A stretch of DNA of 9,706 bases, from positions 1 to 9,706 of the forward strand of contig JAKATQ010000035.1 of the NCBI GenBank assembly GCA_021818665.1, given 5' to 3'. The notes below the pieces were generated by a model. It saw only the letters and a list, made by a program, of their open reading frames with translations, searched no databases and was not told the DNA's origin. Positions within the stretch are counted from its first letter, which is position 1; the number at the start of each line of letters is the position of its first letter. Shown one piece after another: positions 1-8,300 of this stretch. The stretch comes from Nanobdellota archaeon. GTDB lineage: Archaea > Nanobdellota > Nanobdellia > Parvarchaeales > Parvarchaeaceae. The position numbers and the translations under genes are program-made.

Positions 1-2
1 TC

Positions 3-965
3 CGATCTCAGTCTTTAAGATATATCCAACTTAGTCCGATATTTCCTGAGCATTTAAACAAGATCTCGCTAGGTATATATAGATACGATGCTTCTACCAA
101 TTACTTCAGCATTTCCCCATCTGTTTACTTGAATTCTTCAGATTTCAATAAAGTCAATATTTCCTTTACGCAGAGCGCTTTTAACATCGCATTCTCTCTA
201 AGCATGGAAACCAACCCTAATTCAAGCCGATGCAGTATCAAAAGCGTGACAGACTCGATACAAGGCATAGACTTACAGCCTTCGATAAACGAGAGTGGAA
301 TAATAAACGGCGCCTCTTTCGTGTTTTCTCTTAGATTAAACAGCGAAGATATGGTATCTGAATACAACATATCCCCCTATGACGTTGTTTTATACAAATG
401 CGATGAGAAAAATTCTAGCTGGATCAAGCTATCTACAAATATTGTCATCTTGCAAACAGGAATAGTGACTTACTCAGCCAATTCAACGTCGCTTTCTAAT
501 TATGAGATAGGCACCTTTTCGTCTGCTACACAAAACATTACAAACACCACAATAACCACAATATCCGAATCTGGATTGCCTTACGGACACGCATGGAATG
601 CGACTTATGACGAGATGACCAAGTCCAGCACGACTCCGAACACCATGTTCTTTAATACGCCGGCAGGCGACTATCCTTTCATAGCGTATAACTTCACGTA
701 TCCTTCATCTTACTTAAACGCTGGATGCACCACCACCTATTACCCGAGTAATTTTAAAGCAGGATCGCCTCAATCGATTGCTGCAGGCTCGCGAATTTCA
801 GTGACATACATGAACGCTAAAGTATGCTCACCGGCGCCGATCACCTCCTCTAAGGAGCACTATTACATATACGCTATATACCTTATCGTGATAATAGTGG
901 TTATAGGCACGTCATATGTGCTTAGAAAGAAATTTCATCCAAAGAGAGCCCATTCAAAGAAATAA
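3..965 (+). CDS. C-terminal part of a PGF-pre-PGF domain surface protein with an ESGLP-type module and a C-terminal membrane anchor (5' end outside window)
   Basis: The frame is open from the left edge (first complete codon at 3) to the TAA at 963-965, so the true start lies upstream; the TTG at 129 is not a convincing start because coding continues before it. About 320 codons are visible. Visible residues ~50-173 match the PGF-pre-PGF pattern: a beta-rich stretch, then 'ISPYDVVLYKCDEKNSSWIKL', a 'VTYSANSTSLSNYEIGTF' ending, and the typical W at the 'SSWIKLST' position. Residues ~180-271 contain 'SESGLPYGHAWNATY' and 'TPAGDYPFIAYNFTY', resembling the ESGLP-type modules common in Thermoplasmata surface proteins. 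Residues ~287-308 form a transmembrane helix, followed by a Lys/Arg/His-rich tail. Sequons are dense and four Cys are visible. It is probably an envelope protein anchored by its C terminus, with the basic tail inside the cell. PGF-pre-PGF domains usually sit near a PGF-CTERM sorting signal; none is seen here. Ligand and function are unknown. Confidence 0.85.
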   Translation, partial: RSQSLRYIQLSPIFPEHLNKISLGIYRYDASTNYFSISPSVYLNSSDFNKVNISFTQSAFNIAFSLSMETNPNSSRCSIKSVTDSIQGIDLQPSINESGIINGASFVFSLRLNSEDMVSEYNISPYDVVLYKCDEKNSSWIKLSTNIVILQTGIVTYSANSTSLSNYEIGTFSSATQNITNTTITTISESGLPYGHAWNATYDEMTKSSTTPNTMFFNTPAGDYPFIAYNFTYPSSYLNAGCTTTYYPSNFKAGSPQSIAAGSRISVTYMNAKVCSPAPITSSKEHYYIYAIYLIVIIVVIGTSYVLRKKFHPKRAHSKK

Positions 966-1190
966 GAACGAGAGAACAATCTTCCATCTATATTTGCAGC
1001 GCCTCGATAGCAAATCTCATAGAATCGAATCTTATCAGCGCTAAGCCGGTAGATGCTCTAAATGCAGAGGTGAGCGGATAACACTATTGCAAAATTGGCC
1101 CCCCATCCGTTAAGGAGAGCTATCTCAAAAATTTGATGGCTAACTTTGGGAGAAATCCAACGTAATTTAAAGATTTTGGACAAAGATGTG

Positions 1191-1197
1191 ATATATA
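1191..1197 (+). promoter_or_regulatory. Putative archaeal TATA box (ATATATA) of the five-gene operon
   Basis: ATATATA is preceded by an A-rich stretch (CAAAGATGTG) that could serve as a BRE-like element. The typical archaeal distance of about 26 bp from TATA centre to transcription start would put the start near 1220, only a few bases before the ATG at 1228. That would give a nearly leaderless transcript. An alternative AT-rich element, AATTTAAA, lies at about 1165-1172 and would place the transcription start near 1195. Confidence 0.45.
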
Positions 1198-1216
1198 GGG
1201 CGCTTTTTAAGCCCCC
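1198..1216 (+). other. Short GC-flanked hairpin between TATA box and start codon
   Basis: GGG-C-GCTT (1198-1205) pairs with AAGC-C-CCC (1209-1216) around a TTT loop: seven base pairs with one C/C mismatch. It lies directly downstream of the TATA-like element. It could be an operator-like palindrome, part of the initially transcribed region, or chance. No T-run follows, so it is not a convincing terminator. Confidence 0.3.
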
Positions 1217-1227
1217 GGCCCGGATAA

Positions 1228-3924
1228 ATGCTATTTAAATCTAGGGATTATTACTTTCTTGTAAAGGGACTTATGCTGAACAAGCGTACGCAGATAGTCA
1301 TAGGTATCGCAGTATTGATAATCTCCGCGGCATTCCTCCTTGTCGGTATAGAGTTCGCCCAATTGCAAGGGCTTCTATTCCAAAATGGCGCAAATTCTCT
1401 GCAGTTGTTTGCGAACAACATCGCCGCGGTACAGAACTCGCTCTATTTAGCCCCAGATTCGATGCAGATAAGCATAGCAGGCAACAATTCGTTGTGTACG
1501 TGGAGCCCAGCTATAGACGCGTACTCGTGTGGCGGTGGCTCTAAAATAGAGAACGTGTCTTATGCTGCAGGGCCTACGCTAGATGCCGGCCAAAACACGT
1601 TTAGCGCGGCGCTTTGCTTTATGGTCGGCCTAGGGCCTAAAGTGCCGACTTCTGCGGCTAAAGACGCCGCGAGCGCCGCTTCTGATGCCGGAGAATTCAC
1701 TTCGAGCGCCGTTTCCAATGCCGGAGAATTCACTTCGAGCGCACCTGAAGGAGTCTTTTCTAGCACAGCGGAAGGAACCTTCTCTAGCACAGCTGAAGGA
1801 GTCTTTTCTAGCACAGCGGAAGGAACCTTTTCGAGCACAAATCCTGGCGTGCTGGCGTCATCTACTCAAGCGACGAGTGCCGTTCTTGCTGAAGACGGTG
1901 CGAGTAAAGTGGCAGAAGAAGCGGCGGTAGTGGACCAAGCCGCAACAGAAGGCGCATCGATAGTCGAAGCGCAGGACGGAGTAGTAAGCCAAGCCCAAGC
2001 TCCATCGGAATTGTCAAGGACACCGTTAAATCTAAAAACCGTATTCACATTTTTCAAAAACCACCCTATAGTGACCAATCTAGTATTCAACATAGTAGAA
2101 CCGGTTGCAGTCTTCTATTTCGGTGCCGAACTTCCCAACATAGTAAGCGCACTACAGACGGTTTACAATTACGGCCAAGACAGTGTCAGCGCGCTGCATG
2201 GCACTACGATGGCGGTCGTTAACGTCGTACTGTCAGCTTATGATACTGCAGCGCCCATAAGTCCGCAATATGCAGCCTTCAATCTAGAACTTCAACGATA
2301 CTCCCAGACAGTGCTTTCGTTAAATGAGTTGAACAGTCTCCAACCTTCCATAGCCACCTATAATACCATTCATGACGTAGTAAGCGAGACTAACGTACAG
2401 CAGGACCAGTTGAATCAGCTTGCGGGTTATTTGAGTAGCACCACACAAACAGCATTTCCATATTCTGCGCCGACCGCAGGTGTTAGTGTGCCGTCCTCTA
2501 TCGGCTCACCGAACTCTTTTATAGGCCCCGCATCATTCAGCGGACCGGGAGACCCAATATTAGGCTACGCCGCCTTCTTTGTCGAGGATTCATTTTTAGT
2601 ATACGCTAGGACAGCCAGCTGCCTCGGTAGCCTCCCGTCAGGAGTAAGCATACACGAACCGGCAAGCGATCAGCTAAGCCAAATGGCTTCATCCATCGGC
2701 GCGCTCACATCATTAATAAACGTTTATGTTAAACTTAATTTGGTAACTCAAATAGGAACCTATTTTATTGGATACGGTGGAGAAATTTACGTTAATGGTC
2801 AATCTAGTGGCAGACCCACAATTGCAGGGGCGCCAGTAATATCCGACCTATCAGATCTCTGTAGTATAGCCCAATCCGCAGCAGAGCCCGGCTATACCCT
2901 GAAGACGCTCATCTTCCCCGCAGGCAACGGCTCGCTCTCGTTTTCGATAAACCAAGGCCTTTACAACACTATGTGTTCCCCACAGGACCAACTATATCCA
3001 AAGACTTTGGGTGCTTTCGTGAATCAGGCATTAAATTTAAAAGCCGGAGAATCGAAAAACATAAGTATTCTCCTTCCCCCCCAGTATGCGCTCGGTATAT
3101 CCAATTCTTCTGGAGAAAACACTCTCTGTATTTTCAGGCTTTTCACCGACGGCTATGGGTCGCCGATTATGACAAAGGGTAATTATATCTACAACACATA
3201 CGGCCCATCGTTTGGTTTAATGCCTAAATATTTTTCTGCAATAACAGAATACGGCTTGCCGGTTTCGTGTATAAACCTAATGAATATAACCAACAGCGCA
3301 GAAACGATTAACTTTACATCGACTTGGAACTATTCAAAAGCGGGCTTTTACATTCCAAATGCTACATGGCCAACTATAAGAATCAGTGATGCATTGGCCA
3401 AAGTCTACCCGGCATACGCGTTTTTTATAAATAACGCTTCGGAGTTAGGCTTTTCTATACCGCTCGGAGTATACTCTAACCCGACACAGCCTCAAGCCTT
3501 AAACCCTATCTTCCAGTCTACAGCTAACTTTATAGGTGGACCTGGCATACAGAGCAGTATTATCCCCGGGATAGATTCGCCGGTAGTTAATTTCCTGGCA
3601 GGAGCCGTACAAAAACAGGCCCCTAGATTGCAAGCCTCTTTCAGCAATACGCTGGTGAATTTTGTCCTCAACGCTATCACAGGTAGCATAGGCGATAGCA
3701 GTTTAGATTATTATCCTACGACATACACCAATGTGACTTTTCAGATAACCAAAGGCTCGCCGGTGACGGTAGTATACGGTGTATCGACCACCCCGCTTGC
3801 CATGAAGTTCGAAAGCGATACTTTATTATTTGGAGTTTCTCCATACACTTATAACAACTTTGATGGCTCGTACATAACTAAAACGCTCGGGCTCGCGAGT
3901 TACGGTTTTCCCGGCATAGGTTGA
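1228..3924 (+). CDS. Large pilin-like surface protein with N-terminal KRxQ signal and repeat-built Ser/Ala-rich stalk (898 aa)
   Basis: I do not recognise a named family. The first possible start is ATG 1228, because an in-frame TAA lies immediately before it. ATG 1273 (Met16) would give 'MLNKRTQIVIGIAVLIISAA', a cleaner class III-type signal: basic, then Q, then about 20 hydrophobic residues. After the helix comes a pilin-like segment with Cys near 'LCTW', 'YSCGGG' and 'AALCFM'. Residues ~140-205 are a Ser/Ala/Thr-rich region of two 11-aa units and four 8-aa units (AEG-V/T-FSST). An Ala/Glu/Gln-rich helical part follows to about residue 255. A hydrophobic patch around 'HPIVTNLVFNIVEPVAVFYF' might be a second membrane or buried helix. 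The remaining ~600 residues are beta-rich with many sequons; eight Cys are visible in all. It is the first gene of the operon, 3 nt before the next. The stalk suggests a projecting adhesin or structural subunit (inference). Confidence 0.9.
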   Translation: MLFKSRDYYFLVKGLMLNKRTQIVIGIAVLIISAAFLLVGIEFAQLQGLLFQNGANSLQLFANNIAAVQNSLYLAPDSMQISIAGNNSLCTWSPAIDAYSCGGGSKIENVSYAAGPTLDAGQNTFSAALCFMVGLGPKVPTSAAKDAASAASDAGEFTSSAVSNAGEFTSSAPEGVFSSTAEGTFSSTAEGVFSSTAEGTFSSTNPGVLASSTQATSAVLAEDGASKVAEEAAVVDQAATEGASIVEAQDGVVSQAQAPSELSRTPLNLKTVFTFFKNHPIVTNLVFNIVEPVAVFYFGAELPNIVSALQTVYNYGQDSVSALHGTTMAVVNVVLSAYDTAAPISPQYAAFNLELQRYSQTVLSLNELNSLQPSIATYNTIHDVVSETNVQQDQLNQLAGYLSSTTQTAFPYSAPTAGVSVPSSIGSPNSFIGPASFSGPGDPILGYAAFFVEDSFLVYARTASCLGSLPSGVSIHEPASDQLSQMASSIGALTSLINVYVKLNLVTQIGTYFIGYGGEIYVNGQSSGRPTIAGAPVISDLSDLCSIAQSAAEPGYTLKTLIFPAGNGSLSFSINQGLYNTMCSPQDQLYPKTLGAFVNQALNLKAGESKNISILLPPQYALGISNSSGENTLCIFRLFTDGYGSPIMTKGNYIYNTYGPSFGLMPKYFSAITEYGLPVSCINLMNITNSAETINFTSTWNYSKAGFYIPNATWPTIRISDALAKVYPAYAFFINNASELGFSIPLGVYSNPTQPQALNPIFQSTANFIGGPGIQSSIIPGIDSPVVNFLAGAVQKQAPRLQASFSNTLVNFVLNAITGSIGDSSLDYYPTTYTNVTFQITKGSPVTVVYGVSTTPLAMKFESDTLLFGVSPYTYNNFDGSYITKTLGLASYGFPGIG
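1685..1742 (+). repeat. Perfect 25-bp direct repeat, 33-bp period, inside the 898-aa gene
   Basis: The 25-base sequence starting ATGCCGGAGAATTC occurs at 1685-1709 and again at 1718-1742 without a mismatch. It encodes two copies of an 11-residue unit, AGEFTSSA plus a three-residue spacer. Because the period is a multiple of three, gain or loss of a copy keeps the reading frame. It abuts the second repeat block. Confidence 0.85.
1747..1842 (+). repeat. Four 24-bp tandem units in A-B-A-B order (48-bp higher-order repeat) inside the 898-aa gene
   Basis: Units lie at 1747-1770, 1771-1794, 1795-1818 and 1819-1842. Units 1 and 3 are identical (GAAGGAGTCTTTTCTAGCAC with an AGCG end). Units 2 and 4 share a GAAGGAACCTT start and differ in a few bases of the second half. 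The encoded octapeptide alternates EGVFSSTA and EGTFSSTA. The A-B-A-B order implies that a 24-bp duplication diverged and the 48-bp pair was then duplicated, recently enough to leave unit A identical. Confidence 0.9.
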
Positions 3925-3927
3925 TTA

Positions 3928-4734
3928 ATGGCACTTACACAGTTGATGGCTTTCGTGAATGCGGGCATACTCATAATATCTTTCGCCCTCTTACTGATAG
4001 TATTGTCATTTAATGTATCACAGATAAACAGTGTAGCCGTGTTCGCGAATGCTAAATCTGTAGCGTCAGCACTGGGGACCCGCTTCATAACCTCACCGAA
4101 CTGTTTCGCCTACAAACTCAATATGGAGTACTACAACAACAATTCGGATGTCCAGGGAGGCCCATTGTACTCAGCTTCCGATACAGAACCAGACGTAATC
4201 GATTCCAGTAAATTCGTCGCATCGAACTTCTTATCCTGCGCACAGTACATCTATTTCGCGGGAGCTACACAAGTGCCTGTTCTGACTACGGGCCTAGCGG
4301 CCATAACCGGAATATCCTTGACGTTGGTCGACACTCAAAACCCCTCAAATCTCGGCCCGACCGGTTCCGTCACGATAAATAATTATAACCAATTGAATTT
4401 TGGTAGCAAATTCTATGCGCTACAAAACGCCATACAGTCGTTCGCTACGAATGCAGAATACGTAGCGATGGGCGTGAGTATAGCTGCTAGCATAGCAGTC
4501 CAGATAGCAACCGGCGGATCGGTGAATTTCAACCTGATACTCGCAATAGGGTCTAACAACAAAGACAGCGTGCTTCCGCAATACGCAGCAATCTCTCTCT
4601 TGGGTTCAGAAACTACATACACGCAGACGTTTCCGGTGACAATAGAGTACACCAATTCGCAGGACCAGCCATTGTATCAAGACAGTGGCACTCTGTATGA
4701 AACAATAACCTACGGTTTATCGCCATATGCTTAG
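3928..4734 (+). CDS. Small pilin-like membrane-anchored protein with SPNCFAY motif (268 aa)
   Basis: The N terminus 'MALTQLMAFVNAGILIISFA' leads into a hydrophobic helix (residues ~10-30) and an amphipathic continuation ('NSVAVFANAKSVASAL'), the shape of a pilin or TadE-like anchor. It lacks the K-R-x-Q stretch of its neighbours. Only two Cys are present, at residues 59 (in 'SPNCFAY') and 104 (in 'NFLSCAQY'), with 'DVIDSSKF' between them. I recall similar Cys-x-AY...ID..KF...C arrangements in uncharacterised archaeal pilin-like proteins, but this is from memory. A second hydrophobic stretch ('VAMGVSIAASIAVQIATGG', ~residues 177-195) may be a membrane segment or a buried strand. The C terminus is beta-rich. 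A weak AGG lies at 3918-3920 before the ATG. The last 8 nt overlap the next gene, so translation may be coupled. It is probably a minor-pilin-like subunit or an assembly partner of the large proteins (inference). Confidence 0.88.
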   Translation: MALTQLMAFVNAGILIISFALLLIVLSFNVSQINSVAVFANAKSVASALGTRFITSPNCFAYKLNMEYYNNNSDVQGGPLYSASDTEPDVIDSSKFVASNFLSCAQYIYFAGATQVPVLTTGLAAITGISLTLVDTQNPSNLGPTGSVTINNYNQLNFGSKFYALQNAIQSFATNAEYVAMGVSIAASIAVQIATGGSVNFNLILAIGSNNKDSVLPQYAAISLLGSETTYTQTFPVTIEYTNSQDQPLYQDSGTLYETITYGLSPYA

Positions 4735-5305
4735 CGGAATTTTCGGGTCTAAAAGAGGGCAGATAACGTTACTAGACATGGTGATAGTGCCTATAATGGC
4801 TGTAGTACTGTCACTGCTGGCTTACTACTTTTTAAACAGCCAGACTGCGAGTCTTTTGACGACCGTAAACCAGGAGCCTACTATAGAAGCGTGCAATTTC
4901 GCCCTCGAAGGGCTATTCGGCAATTATTACGTGCATACCACCGCTGCACTGACGGAACTCCAGTTGCTTTTCCCAAGCCAGTACCAGACCGCATTGTCTC
5001 AGTCTTCCCAGCAACTGAGTGCCAATTGCGGTCCAACTTGTAACTTAGGTTATACAGTGCTATCTAGCTCACTGTCAAATTATTCTTCGCTGTACCAGGA
5101 CTTCATAAACTATTTCTCTTCGTTTTCCATAAGTACGTTCCAAACGATAAAAAACAACAACATACTTACACTCAAAAATATAGGGATGAGCGTTTATCTC
5201 AACCAGATACCGAGTGGAGTATCCAGCTCTACAACGTGCGCCCTGTCGGTTTACAATCCGGAGAACCCTTCCAAACCTTATACAGTTTATGGAGTGCTAA
5301 GCTGA
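4727..5305 (+). CDS. Small class III signal peptide (pilin-like) protein (192 aa)
   Basis: The protein opens 'MLSGIFGSKRGQITLLDMVI', with cleavage expected between G11 and Q12 by analogy with EppA-type processing of methanogen pilins (K-x-G before Q). An acidic residue (Asp) sits six residues into the predicted mature protein, close to the Glu5 position of type IV pilins, and the hydrophobic helix runs to about residue 36. The ectodomain is Ser/Tyr/Leu-rich, with four Cys (in 'IEACNF', 'NCGPTCN' and 'TTCAL') that could form two disulfides, and ends in a short beta-rich part. The size and layout fit a minor or major pilin-like subunit. The start overlaps the previous stop by 8 nt, with no evident Shine-Dalgarno sequence, pointing to coupled translation. 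The next ATG follows the TGA by 1 nt. The Q-signal type is established for archaeal pilins; assembly into a filament is not shown. Confidence 0.88.
   Translation: MLSGIFGSKRGQITLLDMVIVPIMAVVLSLLAYYFLNSQTASLLTTVNQEPTIEACNFALEGLFGNYYVHTTAALTELQLLFPSQYQTALSQSSQQLSANCGPTCNLGYTVLSSSLSNYSSLYQDFINYFSSFSISTFQTIKNNNILTLKNIGMSVYLNQIPSGVSSSTTCALSVYNPENPSKPYTVYGVLS
5291..5296 (+). promoter_or_regulatory. Shine-Dalgarno-like GGAGTG before the 1207-aa gene
   Basis: GGAGTG ends 10 nt before ATG 5307 and nearly matches GGAGGTG, the complement of the archaeal 16S rRNA 3' end. It supports the chosen start, which in turn places the KRGQ signal at residues 5-8. It lies within the last codons of the preceding gene. 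Confidence 0.5.
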
Positions 5306-5306
5306 T

Positions 5307-8300
5307 ATGTCAACCAACAAACGCGGCCAGGCAAACATCATAGTGCTCGTCGGCATGATAGCAGCCGTGATATTCGTCCTCTACAGCGGATTCACCTATA
5401 TAAACACGATAGGCCTTAGCTCCCAGATACAGATAACGGCGCAAAACAGTATATATCAGACCCTTGCCGCAAAAGATTATATCATACAGCAAGCGAATTA
5501 CCTATTCGATGAAGCGCAATTATTCGACGCATTCTCCATAGCTCCAAACTCTTATTCTATTGGAGGGCCGCAAGCACAGACCGGTAGTAGTGCAATACCT
5601 CTAGGAGGAGGTGGTGGCGTAATAAGTCCTCCCGGGCCAGGCGGGGCACCGATAAACTGTGGTTATATAAATACATCCACGCGGCTCCCGTTCATCCCTA
5701 TAAGTCAGCTTTATTATTGGCATATTTCTAGCGGCGATGTGACTTGCCTGCCTGATAATCAGGAGATACTCTTTGGTCTAAAATCTCTACTAAATTCATC
5801 CCGGTTTTCCATCGTAAATGATAGTCATTCTCCCATACAGTCGTTTTTGGACATAAATCTAACGCGACTCGCCCAGCCCGGTGATGTGTTCGCAGGGAGT
5901 TTCTCCGCGCCGTATCTAAACTACTCGTATTCTATAGTCTACAACAGGACCGATCTTCAGAATGTTTCTGTTGATATATACGAAACGGTGTGCACGGCAT
6001 CCTCTCCGACATGCAGCCTTCTTGAGGTGTTCAACGGCACTGTGGGCGACGTTGCGAATCTACAGGGGTACCAGTTCATAATCAACCCAGAACCGGACGT
6101 TCTATACGGCGTGCTGTCCCAGTCGACGGCCACATCCGGCTTCTTCAGCGGAGCCAGCGTAAACGATCAGCCACTTTCTCCGGATTCGCAGTTCACTCTG
6201 CTTACGATGCCAGACGGGACACAAGTAGTCATATACGATACAAAAGTAAATAACGTACCGTACTATTATCTAACCCCACTGTTGTACACCAATTCTTACA
6301 CGTTAACTTCGGCGATAAAATACGACAATGCACTGTCGCCCGGCATTAACACGCAGGAACAGCTGGTCAACGGCTCAGCTTTCGTTTTTGACGGCGTAAC
6401 ATACACTTTTGTTGTGAGTGGTTATCCTAATGGAGTATTCAAGATATACTCCCAGAATTATGCGATGTTGTCACTGCAACCTCAGTTTGTTTATTACAAA
6501 TATCTTATAAATGAATTTCAACTAAGCCAACCAGAAAACCTTCTGTTCCCGAACTATGCGCCGCTCAAAGTCTCTTTTTCGCTTTTCCCACTATACAATC
6601 CAGAAGTATGCATTTCTTACCCAGAAACCCAGTTCACGCTCCAGAATTGTTTGAGCGTCGCCGGATACGTTACGGATACAGATTATATTAGCCGATTAGT
6701 GCAGATTGGAGCCGCCTTTGTAAACCAGTCGTTTCCTATCGGAAATCAGGAGATAACCGGTTTCGCTCAATATGAACTCTATAACTATCTCAATAATGTC
6801 ATACACGGTGTGAACCTTAAGACCGTATCCGTCAATGGACAACCAAAATATGACTGGTACACTGCCCTTTTGCTCGCGATGGGCTCGGTCAACGGCACAG
6901 GCTACTTACTTAGCCAATTAAATCCCGTCAGACAGGACTATTTCGGTACGACCATATATAACTGCAGCCAAAGTCCCTCCGATCTCACGCTGTGCAGGAA
7001 TCTCCTCTCTAACACTATGATGGCAGACATAAAGAACCTGTTCGATACGCAGATACCCATCGAAGTCAGCTTCCTTTCTGCCACGCCGTTCGATATAAAC
7101 GTCCTAAATTTATCGATAAGGGCGCGAGAAGCGAATTCTTGTCCCAATAGTGCACAATTCTCTGCACATAGCTCTTATAATTATACACTAGCACCGACCG
7201 GTATAATAAACGCCACGGAAGAGACGCTCGGCGTGCCGATATCAGTTAACTTTGCATATCAAAATGACTTAAATGCCACACCCACTGAGAGCTGCGGACT
7301 GCAAAACAACCCACGCGCTAACGGATACCCGGGTTTCACGCAGACTTTGGCCACTGCTACGCAAACATATCTTAACTGTGCTCCGATATACGCAAGGTCT
7401 TTCATAAATACTACGTGTATAGCCACTCTGGAGACTTCGGACCCCACAGTAGCTTCGCAGATAGGCGGCTGCACCGAGATGTCAAATCAAAATGGCAACT
7501 TATATTACTGTCCTAACTACAAATTTGATGAGTTCTCGGCAAGCACTCCATCTCCTTATCAAAGATGGATAACAGAGGCAAATACCTGTCCAGACTATGT
7601 CATAGCCGGAGGCCAGAACTTCAGTTACGGTGCTTATACACCAGCGCCTGGAAAGAAGTATTTTTATGCGATGGTGGGGGACTATGGAGGAGGGGCGATA
7701 ACTTATCCGGACACACCGCTAAATTGGACATATGCGTTGATAAATGGTACGAATCTGAATATCCCGCAGAACTTTTCTGTCAATTTCGGTGTTACGATAA
7801 GCGGTCCGAACCCATCGTTCAATCTCTTGCTCAGCACCAATCAGAATCTTGCGGGTCAATTTACCGCGGCACAAATAAACTCGCAGGGCAATCAGAACGG
7901 CATAGTGTACTATAATAACGGTCTTTTGCCGGTTTCCACGTCTCCCGACTATGCGGTTCCTGGGATTGTCAACAATGTTGAAGTGGATAAGTACGGCTCT
8001 GCATCTACCGGCTATTTTTTAAATCTCTCGATAAATTCCCTGCCAGAAACGAGTACCACTTCTGTTAGCAAGAGTCCGCTACAACTTTTATCGGGTAACT
8101 CTCTAGGACTTTTAGGATTTTCTACGGATAACAAGCCGACTTTCGACAGTATAAGCTACTTTTTCGTCCACCAATATGTAAATGGCTACAATCCTATTGC
8201 CGTGTATTATTCTTATGAGCCAGTTTCGGCGCTTAACAATAAATTAATAGATGCTTTCGGACTTTCTACAACCAACTTTACTTACTATAATCAGATAGTC

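Larger units (their letters stand above)
966..1227. other. Intergenic region between the upstream surface protein gene and the operon
   Basis: I see no credible gene on either strand and no tRNA-like or box C/D-like structure in this 262-base gap. Near its left end is a 6-bp inverted repeat (ATTTGC 992-997 with GCAAAT 1010-1015) starting 27 nt after the preceding stop. It lacks a clear T-run, so calling it a terminator would be weak. Near its right end is the likely promoter of the operon. The gap is the only sizeable break in gene packing in the window, which supports a transcription boundary here. Confidence 0.6.

Noticed and set aside
73..82. TATATATA-like stretch that could be a promoter near the left edge
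   Set aside because: It lies inside the open frame of the partial surface protein, and the domain begins downstream without a credible ATG. Coding through it is simpler.
125..370. Antisense 81-codon open frame opposite the PGF-pre-PGF region
   Set aside because: The sense frame matches a known domain across this whole interval.
992..1015. Inverted repeat after the first stop as a transcription terminator
   Set aside because: Only 6 bp with a 12-base loop and no T-run; archaeal terminators are typically T-rich, so it is recorded only as part of the intergenic description.
1560..1838. Antisense 92-codon open frame reading a Leu-Glu-Lys-x-Pro-Ser-Ala-Val-type repeat peptide
   Set aside because: It is the reverse complement of the in-frame tandem repeats of the 898-aa gene. 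Repeats with a period that is a multiple of three stay open in several frames. No promoter, and it lies wholly inside a clear gene.
1685..1842. CRISPR-like array
   Set aside because: Units are contiguous or near-contiguous, in frame and without unique spacers; they encode a repetitive peptide.
4457..4515. Second hydrophobic stretch in the 268-aa protein as a definite transmembrane helix
   Set aside because: It is only moderately hydrophobic (Ala/Ser/Gly-rich) and could be buried in the ectodomain; mentioned as a possibility only.
7565..7915. Same-strand 116-codon open frame inside the 1207-aa gene
   Set aside because: An out-of-frame shadow; the main frame is continuous and carries recognisable beta-sandwich motifs here.
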